A stretch of 64,000 nt of DNA from Hymenopus coronatus (taxonomy: Eukaryota; Arthropoda; Insecta; Mantodea; Hymenopodidae): contig CM060895.1 of NCBI GenBank assembly GCA_030762935.1, positions 42,150,001-42,214,000 on the forward strand, written 5' to 3'. Below are positions 11,160-24,189 of this stretch, piece by piece. Positions within the stretch are counted from its first letter, which is position 1. The number at the start of each line of letters is the position of its first letter. The position numbers were made by a program, and so were the translations under genes. The notes under the pieces were generated by a model. It ran no database searches. It was not told the DNA's origin and worked only from the letters and a program-made list of their open reading frames with translations.

Positions 11160-12080
11160 TTGCAACGAATCCTTAAGTTTTGATATCCTGGCTCTACAAT
11201 ATATGATAATGCATAGTGTAGCAAAGTACAACTCATAAATATTGCGAAACCAACTTTTGTGTTGCCACTAGCGCCATCAGCACGGTTAATCTTATATCCG
11301 GGCGTTTTAAATGCAGCATTCTTTGTAGGAATTCACATATCAATATTTTCACAAAACGCAACATTATAAATAATTACAAACGCTTCAGTCAACTGCTAAT
11401 GATTTTATTATTAAAATAAAATGAATATCAAGCTGGTATATAGTGCTGGTGCTAAAAATCAGTATCCAGCATCGAATACGTCTTAACTATTTTGTCTAGG
11501 TTTTAAAAGAGAAAGGTTTATTTAGCATTGCGTTGAACATTTTCTATCAGCCAGGACTGTGAGGTAATTCTGGCTTCTGTTCCTCTGGGGATGCGGTGAG
11601 TGCATATCCAAGGACACGTTTTATTTTTCGCGATCGTAGGAGATTATATGAGAATTGCGACGGGTTTATTGGCCCCACGTGAGGGTAGCCAAGTATGAGG
11701 CTCGATTTCTCCAGACTCACTCCACTACCAAAAGAGTAGATCTCCACGTACCTTGTCTAGAAGATCCAGTGGTTTGCCTCGGCTCAGCTCAGTCTGCATG
11801 TGGGTTTGACTCGCTCGGGTGGTAGCAATGAGGGTAGCTTGGGAGTGATCTTACGAAATAGTTCAACACACATTTATTTCTCTATCCGTTTTATTCCTGA
11901 CTAGAAGACATGTTGACAAGCGCTTTGCTTTACAATCCAATGGTTACAATTACTTCTAGGAGCTTTCCTTCCTTGACGACGTACAGTGGCTTCACTCAAT
12001 AAACTTATTTCTTTCACTAATTACTCTTAAACCGTACTAATAATCTTCTAGCAAGTAAGCGCCTTGAACTTAACTGTTAC
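11160..12080. other. Unassigned stretch
   Basis: No tRNA or recognisable coding sequence. The minus-strand frame at 11547-11747 (66 codons, containing ASPEEQKPELPHS) is slightly GC-richer than its flanks and could be a repeat remnant, but I cannot place it. Confidence 0.4.
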
Positions 12081-12082
12081 GC

Positions 12083-12193
12083 GTACATAACTGCGTGTGC
12101 CTTGCTGTACGTAACTGACTGCCCTGATGTACGTGATTGAGTGCCTGAATATCCATCACTGAGTGTCCAGGTATGCGTAACTGAGTGCCCTGA
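12083..12193. repeat. Minisatellite of about 25-bp period
   Basis: Four to five imperfect units built around 'gtacgtaactgagtgccctg' lie immediately next to the poly(T) end of the reversed ORF1-only element 2. Confidence 0.55.
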
Positions 12194-12254
12194 GCTTTTT
12201 TTTTTTTTTTTTTTGTTAATTTCGAGTGGATGGGAAAAATCCACCTTAAGGACT

Positions 12255-12282
12255 GACCCGGGCAAGCCCGGATGTCCGGGTC
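12255..12282 (-). other. GC-rich hairpin in the 3' UTR of element 2
   Basis: A perfect 7-bp stem (gacccgg/ccgggtc) encloses a further 'cccgg' repeat. It lies about 40 bases from the poly(A) tail, where LINE 3' recognition hairpins usually sit. The function is inferred from position. Confidence 0.5.
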
Positions 12283-12517
12283 TCCATGTGGGCATACCGA
12301 CTAAAAAACCCCTCCACCGGTATTTGAAGGAAGTAAGGAGAGGCGGTACCGCATGATTGCACCCGCGGATTCAAGGTGATAATTTAACTGACTGCAAGGT
12401 GCAGTCAGAGGGGTGAAATGAGGACAGGGAGACAGACTTGACCGAGTCCCAGACTGTCACCGCGGAATATTCAGGTAGAGGAGTAAAGGAATTTAAGGGT
12501 GAAGGATTGAGTTGGAG

Positions 12518-13566
12518 CTAGTGTTGGTTCTTCTCCAGTCGTAACTGCCGTGCGCGAAGAATCCAAGACTCAGGTCCGGTTCTTGGAACAGCCCCGATGT
12601 GTGATTGGCCCCTGGAGTGGGGCCGCTCGGCGGATTGGAGCTTCTGCAGCTGGAGGTCCTGTTGAGGCTGCGGCTGAACGCTGGCTAGCCGGCTGGACAG
12701 CTCAGCGATGGTGGACTGTAGTGTGGCGATGGCGGCGGTGGTGGCAGCTTGAAAGTCCTGTAGCTTTTCGTCGAAGCCACTGCACAGCTCTTCAAGGGCA
12801 GCTAAACGAGCGCCGACGTTCAGGATCTCCGCGTCCCGTGTCGCTGCGTCTATAGAGGGTGCAGGTGGTGAGGTGTGGATGATGATGGTCGGCGGTGGTG
12901 CAGTCTGGGCGGGTGGTGTTGGTGGTCTGCTCCTGGGGTAGAGAGGGCACTGGGCTTGCCCGGTGAAGTGTCCTGTGCCACGACAGGTGGCACAGAACCG
13001 GCGGCGACGGCGGAGATCGTGCCCAGTGCACTCGGCGGTGGTGGTGTTGGTACCACAGTAGTGGCACCGCGGCGGCGAAGAGCAGACGTCAGCTGAGTGT
13101 CCGAAGGCACAGCAGCGTCGGCAGGGCCGGTGGCGTTCTTGTTGGCTAGCCTCGATGACCAGAAGTCGCCCTAATAAGGGCAACCCTGAAGCCAAGGCAG
13201 CTTCCAAGTCAGCCTGGTCCTGCATCTACATACGAACAAGCGGCGTTGGTCCCCGGTCGCAGTATATGCGGATGGCCCTCAAGCAAGAAGGCCACCTCCA
13301 CTGCACGGCGGTGAGCAGATGCCGGGTGGAAAGGTCCCGAGGGACCCCCCGTACCACGGCACTGAACCGGAGCGGCGGCGGCGTGGAGCTGGGTGGTGTC
13401 GTCGGTGATGGCGGCAACTGCGGCGAGACTGCGTGGCGGCCGGCGGCGAAGAAGGGCTTGCCGCGGCCGGTGGCGTCGGAGATGCTGCTTCCTCGGCGGC
13501 TGCCGGGGAAGAGGCGACGGTTGCTGCCTTAGCAGCGGCGGCTCTGCGGAGTCTCTTCTTCGCCAT
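12518..13566 (-). pseudogene. Gag-like ORF1 of non-LTR element 2 (frameshift and stop)
   Basis: ORF1 proteins of I/R1/Jockey-type retrotransposons bind the element RNA. Reading from the ATG at 13566 (MAKKRLRRAAAAKAA), a low-complexity Ala/Pro/Ser N-terminus is followed by a shift of frame near 13415-13430. Next comes the conserved block 'FSAVVRGVPRDL...WPSCLRAIRI...RGPTPLVRM', then an in-frame TAG at 13226-13228. After that 235 codons remain open to 12518. Three zinc knuckles follow the 'LASGLP' block: CRRCCAFGHSADVC (CX2CX4HX4C), a CHYC knuckle, and CATCRGTGHFTGQAQC (CX2CX4HX6C). A Pro-rich linker and a helical, Gln-rich C-terminus complete it. Repairing the two lesions would give about 349 codons. 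GC is far higher than the surrounding DNA. Several shadow frames overlap on the plus strand. Confidence 0.8.
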
Positions 13567-13620
13567 GTTCACAGCTCGAAGATCAAGTTCGGAATCCGTC
13601 CGCCTCTCCCGTCCCTGAGC

Positions 13621-14898
13621 TTTTTTTTTTATTTGGGGGGGAACAGGAATAAAGGGTATAAGGATAACAGGTATATAGGGCATTTGGGAAGGAAATAAGG
13701 AAAGGGGAGAGAAAGGATTCAATACTGTGGTGTCACTATTTATTGGGGCATATGTGGTGTCATGGGGCCCGGTACCGCCGAAGCAAACTGAGAGATTGCG
13801 GGTAACTGTACTATGAAGCGTGGGGTGTAGGGGCAAACGACATGGCGCAATGCTCTGACGTCGACCTACAAAAATTGAGGTGCATAGTTAAACCAGAGGG
13901 GCATGTTAGTCTGGCGATGGAGCTCTTCCCAGGCGAGTTCTGGGTGATGTAGCCATAGCTCCAAAGCTTAGTGTGTTTGGTCGATGATGTATGGCTGATG
14001 TGATTTGCTGTGTCATATCTTGCAGTCTTATTGTCAGTCCTCGAGTCTGTTGCTGAAGCAGCTCATCGAGCTACTTGTGGACCTTGTAGATTTGGGAATT
14101 GTTGATGTAGTCCACCACCTTCTTGAGGCTCCTATTGAAGTGGTCTCGCAAGGCGGCGTTCTCCCGGTGAACTTCTTGAGGTGTAGATTGAAGACTGAGG
14201 GCGGTTGCCTGAAGCTCCGCCAGAGAGCGGGCCAGGGCTTCCTCCCAAGTGGTGATTCGGTCGGCGATGGTGTTGACTGCTAGGCGTAGGTTTTGTAGTT
14301 CGGCTGTGTTGGTTTTAAGGTCCTTTTGCAGTTGGGTGAGTGAGGTCTGCGGTAGTTCTGTCTGTGAGGATGTGATGGTGGGTGTTGGCGGTTGAGAGAT
14401 TGGCTGTGGTGGCGCGGCGTGCGGCCGATGAGAGGCTGGTTGTGGTGGCGTGGCAGGCAGCCCATCAGCTAAGGCAGCGCGGTAGTCCGCTTCGTCCCAG
14501 AACTCCAGCCAAACAAGTGGTGATGGTCCCCTCTCAGTGTGGATCCGGGTGGCTTTCATCAAGGAAGGCCAACGGAGACGACCGGCGTTGAGCACTAGAC
14601 CATCCGGTAGCTGACGGTGAACTCCACGCACCACTGCGCAGAAGCGCGGCAGCGAGGAAATGTCTAGCGTTGGTGATGTAGGTTGTGTAGGCGGTGTTTT
14701 GTCGGTAGAGGTGTTCTGCGGAGATTATGCGGCTTCGTCGGCGGGTGATGCGGCGTGACTTTCCGTGGTGGCTGGTTCAGGCTCGGCGGAGGTTGTAGGC
14801 TGGGAGACTGGGCCGGCTGTGACGGCTGTGACGGTCTCCGGCGGCTCCTCGATTGGCTCTTGGGCGGCTGCGGCAGGCTTGCGGCGTTTCCCTCCCAT
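13621..14898 (-). mobile_element. ORF1-only non-LTR element 1 (HAL1-like, subfamily H1)
   Basis: On the minus strand the ATG is at 14898 and ORF1 runs to about 13890. The 3' UTR follows (containing 'ttgtaggtcgacgtca', 'gccccaataaatag', 'ctctccccttt') and ends in C-run plus 'aataaaaaaaaaaa' at about 13640-13621. ORF1 joins the 3' UTR at the same place as in the copy at 44877-46446, again with no pol gene, so the source element was already ORF2-less. The 5' boundary is not certain: the shared sequence with the other copy starts only a few bases before the ATG ('agtaagcatggg'). Confidence 0.75.
13890..14898 (-). pseudogene. Gag-like ORF1 of element 1, zinc knuckles deleted
   Basis: From the ATG at 14898 (MGGKRRKPAAAAQEPIEEPP) the frame matches the copy at 44899. 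Damage: codon 58 is TAA (14725-14727), and a second stop replaces a Gln codon just after 'IYKVHK' at about 14068-14070. The conserved block RFCAVVRGVHRQLPDGLVLN to DYRAALADGLP is present. It then jumps straight to ATPPQPASH, the Pro/His linker, so about 90 residues holding all three CCHC zinc knuckles are missing without loss of frame. The helical C-terminus (NTAELQNLRLAVNTIADRI, LKKVVDYINN) is intact. The open part from 14634 to 14071 is 188 codons. Confidence 0.8.
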
Positions 14899-15379
14899 GC
14901 TTACTGAGCTCCTACAATCTCCTACTTATACAGTGGATTTACTGTCATGGCGGCTTCTTTCTGATTGGTCAGAAAGACCGCGAACTTGGCGTTGATGTAG
15001 CCCATAATGCGTCATTTCACCCAAGTGACAAACATCACAAAATGGAAAAATACTCATTTCGCTACAGCTTGGGTCTTCACCATCACTTACTTCTCTATTG
15101 CACGCACGCGCTCCATGTACGTGCTTAACAAAAGAGTGATTTTCTCACAAAGAGTGTTCCCCTTTCCACCATCCAGTTTGAGAAAACAACTCTGAACTGC
15201 GCTTGCTAGAAGCTAGTTTTACACTTCTAAATATATGAAATAATTGCTTATTAACACTCTTAAATACATTAATTAATTAACAATTGATGGATATAACAAT
15301 AGTCATGGTAGCGAGGCCGACTAACGGTCTCAGAATGATGGTCGGCAACAGATTCTTGCAGGTTAGGATACATTATTTT
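14899..15379. other. Flank of element 1, no gene seen
   Basis: Unassigned sequence upstream (minus strand sense) of ORF1. It may include the remaining 5' UTR of element 1 up to roughly 14990; beyond that nothing is recognised. Confidence 0.35.
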
Positions 15380-15436
15380 TTCACGTAAACCGTGTGTAGG
15401 ACAGGAGTTGGATAGGTAGAGTCAGACTGAAAAATG
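15380..15436 (-). mobile_element. SINE E 3' body fragment (reversed)
   Basis: Reverse complement of the SINE E body end: 'gtaggacaggagttggatag' and 'gtagagtcagactgaaaaat'. It faces the direct copy ending near 15790. Confidence 0.7.
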
Positions 15437-15480
15437 GAATCTATGAGTATAAAAATATACTGTAAAATATATCATAAGTG

Positions 15481-15486
<6 letters not shown>

Positions 15487-15511
<25 letters not shown>
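15487..15511. repeat. (TA)n microsatellite
   Basis: About 12 TA units between the inverted SINE E fragment and the direct copy. Confidence 0.9.
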
Positions 15512-15515
<4 letters not shown>

Positions 15516-15563
15516 ACTAGAATTAATAAAGAATATTGGAATACACATCTTATGTATTTATTA

Positions 15564-15790
15564 TTCATTGTAAGACACCATTGGGGTTGTCATATCAAAA
15601 TAATCTGAGATCACCTTGTGGTTTGTCGGGAATCATGCGAATCAGTTGAGAAATTCAATGCTATGCCGGCATTTTGCCATGGTAGCTCAGTAGAAGAGCA
15701 ATCAGCTACAGACCGGGAGATCCGTGGTTCATATCCCGGCTAAGGCGTTAAATTTTTCAGTCTGACTCTACCTATCCAATTCCAGCAACT
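15564..15790 (+). mobile_element. SINE E copy with tRNA-like module
   Basis: Landmarks: 'cattggggttgtcatatcaa', 'gagatcaccttgtggttt', then a tRNA-like block at about 15677-15748 ('gccatggtagctcagtagaa' A-box side, 'gtggttcatatcccgg' B-box side), then 'tttttcagtctgactctacc'. The same order recurs at 58283-58522. The tRNA-like block has matching acceptor-like ends (gccatgg/ctaaggc) but a poor anticodon arm, so it is a SINE head rather than a tRNA gene. Confidence 0.7.
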
Positions 15791-15799
15791 TAGTTTGTA

Positions 15800-16960
15800 A
15801 CCTAAACTCCGACCTGGGCCGGGCGTGCCTCTTTGTGATGCTCTTGATCTACTAAATGTTATTTGTGCATACAGTGTTCCTTATAGACGCCCACCTTGTA
15901 CGAACCGAGTATCTGTAGCCGGCACTAAGGAAGTCCCGAGTTCTATTCCCAGCCACCCATGTTTGTTTGTTTGCTTTTCTGCGAATAAGGGCATCGCACA
16001 TCTTCTATCAAGACTTCCCTGTACATAATTTTTTGTATCCATCCCTTCTTCGTCATTTGTTTCAACGTAGTTCGGCTGGTTACGGTTGGGAGGTGAGTTT
16101 CTTATGTAAAGTTTTCTTCCTGACATCGTTGTGAGATCCTTCTGGTCAGTACCTGCCTCCGTATTTCCAATTTAATTTATTGTATTTTAAATAATTTATA
16201 TAAAATGCACAACATTTTTCTAAAATTTCTAAATTCAACCTGTGGAAGCGCGTCAGCCGACGTCGGCTGAGTTCTGTTTAGAAACATTAGGGATCCTGAG
16301 CTCGTCATCATGAAGATCTGGCCAACCTTTGGATCTTTAGTCCATTGCTTCCTCTCAGGGGCTACGGTAGCAGCAAAAAGGCCGGAACCTGCGTGCAGTG
16401 CTTAGTCCCTATTGTGGGGACCTCTTTGTCAACTTTATGTTTTACACCCTTGTACCGACTGAAGCGTTTGTTCTTTAGGACAGGAGCACAAATACAATGG
16501 AGGAACTATATAAGACAACTTCTAGCGGAAAAAAGTGATGGAAAATGCTCGGTTAGAGATAATTTTGATGCTTCTCAGCACGAATGAGCCGGGACGCAAA
16601 GGAACACGGCGAATGGGGATTGTGTGCACAAGGAATTGTGGTAACAGAAGATTAATCTGGCTTGAACGAGAAAAAAACAACTTATTTTAAGAATCTAAGT
16701 CATGAGTTTAAATTAAAATTAAACATTTTTAAAACAAAATTGTACAATATATGAATTTCCAAAAACATAACAAGAAAATAACAAAAATGAAACTAACAAT
16801 AAAAAAAATAAGAATGAATTTTGAGTACCCGCAAAAATGGAACTAATGCAACAAATGCAACTGATCAAAGAAATGGAATTTTTGAGAGTATAACGAATAA
16901 AAACGAAGATAACATTGCAGAGACCAGCAAAATAATTTGAGCATTTAATAAAAATGGAAG
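15800..16960. other. Unassigned stretch
   Basis: A weak tRNA-arm-like segment lies near 15915-15955 ('cccgagttctattcccagcc'), which could be a decayed SINE head. The remainder is AT-rich without a recognised gene. Confidence 0.35.
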
Positions 16961-17069
16961 AAAATGGGCATTCTAAATCAGCCTATATGTACATATTACG
17001 AAGAAGAGGAGAAAGAGGGTGAAACGGGAAACCTTGCAGGATCTTTAAAGTTGGAACAGTTCAGTAAGC

Positions 17070-17133
17070 CTAAGGAATAAAGGAGGAGAGGAGGAGGAAG
17101 AAGAACAAGAAGAAGAAGAGAAGGAAGGAAGAT
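17070..17133. repeat. Purine-rich (GAA/GGA)n tract
   Basis: A run of almost only A and G, with GAAGAAGAAGAG-type units. Confidence 0.8.
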
Positions 17134-17139
17134 GACTTT

Positions 17140-18770
17140 ATGGGGAAGCTTCTCCTTCTTCCGTCATAGTTTGGATCATTGCTTTCCCGTTCTGAGGATA
17201 ATATTATTTCTCCACAGTGTACTTGATCTACCCAGGTTACCTTTCTTACCGATGATATGATAAAGCTTGCCTTGGCAATCTGTCATATTAAATCTTTTTT
17301 CCATATGGTGATACCATCTTCTTTGATAATAATTATCCATTTCCTCCTTTATACTTTCAATTTTTAATATATGTTGTATTTCATCGGGTTTTAATTTTGT
17401 ACAATTTAGTAAACATTCGCAACAAATCTGAGAAACCTCTGTGTAAATGCAGTTCGCTTTTTATTTTGGGTTCTCAAAATCCATGTTTCACTTCCATACA
17501 GGCTTTGATAGCACATTATGGAATCTTATTCTAACATCTTTTCATATAATCTTTCCAACTAATTTCTTATTATTCCATTCGTTCGATATATGATGATAAT
17601 TATTGTTTTTGTTATTCTTATCAAATAAATATTAGTACCTAAATTCGTGCCGATGTTGATGACATGCCAGCGTAGCTAAGAAGAAATATGTTTTTATTGA
17701 AAGTAGCAGATGCAGTACAATGATGAGGAAAATCTAAGTATGTGGCTGCAGAAGAAAGTATAAAAACTTCTGGAACATGAATTTGCGGTGCACCACCCAA
17801 GTGAACGCTAGCATATCATTAACCACTCCCGTTTAGAATAGTGTCTGCTTAGGACAGATCAAATTAATGTCCGCATTTCAATACATTTTCTTCAGTGTTT
17901 AAGTAGTAGTTATCAACATTCTCAAAGGCAATGTACGGAAAGAAAAAGCGTGTTTTAGATATTGTAGCTGAAAAAATTTCTCCTTTGGAGATATTCTCCT
18001 GCCCACAGTGCTGACAAGTAAATGAATACACTACATAGGAAGCATCTGCTTTACAGCCCTGCCTTGGCACCAAATGACTTTTCATCTCTTTCTCGAATTC
18101 CTTATTGTCAAGTTATCTTTCGAAGAACAAGAACCGCACGATAAGCTTAGAATATAAATTCTGTGTATCACAAAAACTGTGATCTTATCGTTTTTTGAGG
18201 AAAACTTTGCCTCTTACTAAACGAGGCATTTGAAAGATCGTCTATTCAGGTGCATGTTACTTAGTAACTCAAAAACAATATATGAATGTAGTAGACTGAA
18301 AACACACATATTTCAATATTTATATAGCAATACTGGTGACCTATAAGATGCGAATTAAAGACTGCAATTGCTGAAAGTAGAAATGTATGCCAGTTAACTA
18401 TCAACAATGGACATGTAGTAGAGAAAACAGGTGTTAAGTTAATACTTTCGATCAATAAATTTTCATACGGTAGCTTCTACACAGATTTATGAACCATTTT
18501 AGTTTTAGGATTTTAACATAAAGAATATGTACACTGTGAAAAATCCACTGTTTGTGGATTTATTTTGCCATCATTCGCCGCCGCCGCCAAGTTCTCTCAA
18601 AGAATGACTCATTATTAAACACAGAAAAGCATGTACATAGATCAAGGGACATAAAGCAGAAATATTCGGCTAGTGCTAATACAGTAAAACTGTTAGATGC
18701 TTTTACTATATTATATTGGCATTATTATTACTAAGCACTAAGTACTTACGATAGCAAGTATCGTAAGGTA
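17140..18770. other. AT-rich stretch with one weak coding hint
   Basis: Mostly unassigned. The minus frame at 18085-17864 (73 codons) contains SYVVYSFTCQHCG, faintly like the start of GIY-YIG endonuclease domains in Penelope-like retroelements, but the expected 'YIG' and following Arg are not present. I do not call a gene. Confidence 0.3.
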
Positions 18771-18774
18771 ATTA

Positions 18775-19366
18775 ATCGGGTGGGGCAAAACTGGCACTAA
18801 AGAGAGTTAAAAAAAAAAGCAGCTAAATTTGTAGACAAAGGTAAACGATTCGAAAATCATACCAGTACTGCTACTTCCTGGGAAACACTAGAAAAACGTA
18901 GGAGACAAGCAAGGCTATGTGCAATTTTTAGAGCCTATAAGGAGGAACCTGCATGGAAAGACATATCCAAACGATTATTAAAGCCATTATACTGTGGGAG
19001 GAATAATCACTAGGAAAAAATAAAAAAATAGGGAACAGAAAAAAGACATAGGTAAAGTTTCCTTCACAAATAGAACAATAAAAGAATGGAACAAAATACC
19101 TGAAGATTTACTGGAGACTTTGCCTCAAAGTGTAAATAGTTTTAAAAAGAGACTAAAGAAGAGTGATTTATAGTCAGGATAGTAAATGAAAATATTGCGT
19201 TATTACTACTGTTGTTACAATTATGTATATATTAGTATACTATGATGTCATTGGCATTTTAACAGGGTATTACTCACATTATTGTTTATTTAACTCAATT
19301 GTATTGTACATTGTATTATTACATTGACAGCGCTGCCACCGGGCCACGCCCTAAGCAGTGAAATAA
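18775..19366 (+). pseudogene. LINE 3' end: C-terminus of reverse transcriptase ORF plus 3' UTR
   Basis: A decayed frame matches the extreme C-terminus of CR1/L2/Jockey-type pol proteins: 'KKAAKFVDKGKRFENHTSTA', 'SWETLEKRRRQARLCAIFRAY' and then 'FTNRTIKEWNKIPEDLLETL' with 'SVNSFKKRL'. Family relatives read 'R.A.FV...Y...SVT..L..LGW..L..RR..ARL' and 'R.I..WN.LP......S...FK..L'. At least two stops (near 19012 and 19030) and small indels break it. The ORF ends about 19169 and a 3' UTR follows to 'gaaataa' at 19366, directly continuous with the (ATCT)n array. The element is 5' truncated, as is usual for LINEs, so no catalytic RT residues are present. Confidence 0.75.
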
Positions 19367-22026
<2,660 letters not shown>

Positions 22027-23915
22027 GAAGTAATACATACGCTATGTTAACCAAGTAAATTGGAGAATTTAATATCCTAACGGTATCTTGGTATAGTAGC
22101 TCAATGATTAGATGAAACACACGGGAAAAGGGAGAACCGTGCTCAAATCGCAAATAGGAAATTAAAACTTTAGCTGCTTTTAACCATAAGAACATTTTAA
22201 TAATAGTATCAGAAAACATTGTGCATCGGACGCGGTGAGAAAGGGCTCGTTCTGCTCCTCGAGTGCAAAATAGTTATTTATAATACAAGATTTAGAGGCA
22301 AGATTTTATCGCGCGAGTAAAATGAAATTATTTTTGAACATGCTGTTTAGTTAGTCGTCAATATTATAGACAAATTATAGATTATGAATTAGATTCTTTT
22401 CTACCTATTTCGTATCTGTAATGCTCAGCGTGGCTGTGATGGTCACTTGTTTCTTTTTAGCAACAACACTGACAACATGACGAATTATAAAAAACTACTA
22501 TACATAAAGAAGGCTATGAAAATGCTCGGTTTATAACGTTCAGACAATCGCTTCAAGAAATCTATTATTCAGTAGTGTTTGATAATGTCTTGTTGTACTT
22601 GTAGACTAATTTTTTTTTCCAATAATTGAAGATAGATGAAGATGGCTTTATCTTCAAAATACACTAACACATATTTTCACTCTGCGTTTCCTTTCTTGCG
22701 CCATTGAAGAAACCTGTGGTATACTATTTTCTACTGTTTCCTTGACTTTTTGGCAGCTTAAAAAATATTTGTTTTTTAACGCTGCTCTCAGTTGCCAGGA
22801 TCATATCAGCGCCGTCGGTGTGTCGGAATTTTGTCCCACCTGAGTTCATTTATATGCCAATAAATCTACTTATATGGCGGTTTCACTTTTAAGCACACTA
22901 AAAAGCATTGGTCTAGGCCGGGTTTGACTATTGTCAAATGTTTGACTATTGTCAAATTCAGCTGCTTCTAAAATTTGCGGTAGTTCTTCAGATCCCATAA
23001 ATATTGAATTAAAATTATCCCACATTACACCAACAATATAAGCCTCTTGGTTAATACCTTCACATCTGCCAGGAAATCAAAGTTGATAACCTACAAGTTT
23101 ATACCACTAGGGAATAATTTTCTCCTTTAAGATCATCTATCGTCTTTCCTCTGCAATTATCTAAAAAGAAGTCTGCTATACGGGTGGAGTACTTAATATG
23201 TCGCGTTACCAAGAATTTCAGAATTATTAAAAGTATCGAGGTATTCATGATTGGTTGCATTGATATGGCATGGCACGACTCATGTACTGCAATGCATCGC
23301 AACAAATCAAGATGTCGCTTTCACATCGCTGTCTTTTTAATTCTAATATGTAATAGCATCCTACGCGAATGTTTGCGATTACTTAGGTTGTAAGTACTTC
23401 CATCCATTACTAATACATTTCAATGCGAATAATTAAGATTAATGCGTTTTCACCTCGTATTTACGAAACTTGCTAAGCATATTAGGTTTCTGAACATTTA
23501 CTTCGTTTCGTGAAAGTGTGGGAAGAGGAAATGCTATAATGCTAATACAGTATATGTTACACTGTGGGTAAAGCAAAGACGAGCATTCAGCTCTGAGTTC
23601 ATTGTAAGCTAGCTCAGCTATGTTGTGCAATAGCCTGTGAGGTCCTTTTGTTCTGAATGAGTTTTGTGACAGACAGAAATCTACTGCTAAAAATTTAGAT
23701 TTCATTCAAACAGGCAGTTTATGTCAAATAAATATTTGTGTTTTAACCATTTCCGAGGCTTTAATTGCTGTTGGTTTGCATATTTCAATACTTAGTTTAT
23801 AGTTTTAAAAGTACTCCATCATTTGTTTCTCCTGATAAGCAGAGAATATGAAGTCTCAAAATATAACAACCCATTAATACTATTTCCATAATCTTCATAA
23901 CAACAATGATGAAGA
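22027..23915. other. AT-rich stretch, nothing recognised
   Basis: No tRNA that folds, no repeat family and no convincing frame. Short frames at 23099-23705 show no motif. Confidence 0.45.
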
Positions 23916-23917
23916 TT

Positions 23918-24065
23918 GCCTCTACGGTCGAGTGGTCACAGTTCTGGTTTCTTAATAGAAGTCGCGGTTTCGAATCCCGGCTGCGGCGAGGGATTTTTCT
24001 TTGACCAGAATCATTCCTTTCCCCACAGAGACTGGAAGTCATGTGAGAGTGAGCAGTTTAATAGT
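23918..24065 (+). mobile_element. SINE C copy 2 (tRNA-headed)
   Basis: The head runs 'gcctctacggtcgagtggtc' (A box) to 'cgcggtttcgaatcccgg' (B box, about 23963-23980) and closes with 'ctgcggc'. The body is 'gagggatttttctttgacca', 'gaatcattcctttccccaca', 'gagactgg'. It is the best-preserved C copy. The tRNA-derived head could still be transcribed by pol III. Confidence 0.75.
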
Positions 24066-24189
24066 ATAGTAATGGAAAATTTAACGTTAGAAAATCCTAC
24101 ATTTAAGCGAGTACACACCAGTAGTCGTTACTAAAAGTTAAGTCCCCGACATGAATATAGAAATTAACGAGACTATTGAATGAAACAAT

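Larger units (their letters stand above)
12196..13611 (-). mobile_element. ORF1-only non-LTR element 2 (HAL1-like, subfamily H2)
   Basis: On the minus strand this unit has a short leader (13611-13567), a gag-like ORF1 (13566-12518), a 3' UTR (12517-12215) and an A19 tail (12214-12196). No reverse transcriptase or endonuclease lies between ORF1 and the 3' UTR. The word 'ccctgagc' (plus strand) sits at both edges, at 12189-12196 and 13613-13620, which fits a target-site duplication next to the poly(T) of element 1. The 3' UTR holds a GC-rich hairpin at 12255-12282 (arms 'gacccgg'/'ccgggtc'), the sort of structure a LINE reverse transcriptase can recognise. Known parallel: mammalian HAL1 elements. 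That this is a non-autonomous element mobilised by an intact relative is inference. Confidence 0.75.

Noticed and set aside
12550..13698. Several GC-rich plus-strand frames (73-125 codons)
   Set aside because: They are antisense shadows of the ORF1 of element 2, whose minus-strand frame has zinc knuckles and matches the other copies.
15677..15748. tRNA gene candidate in SINE E
   Set aside because: The acceptor-like ends pair only in part and the anticodon arm does not form; the same block recurs in another SINE E copy, so it is a SINE head.
22085..22160. Possible tRNA ('tatagtagctcaatgattag')
   Set aside because: The A-box-like start is present, but no T arm or acceptor stem pairs with it.
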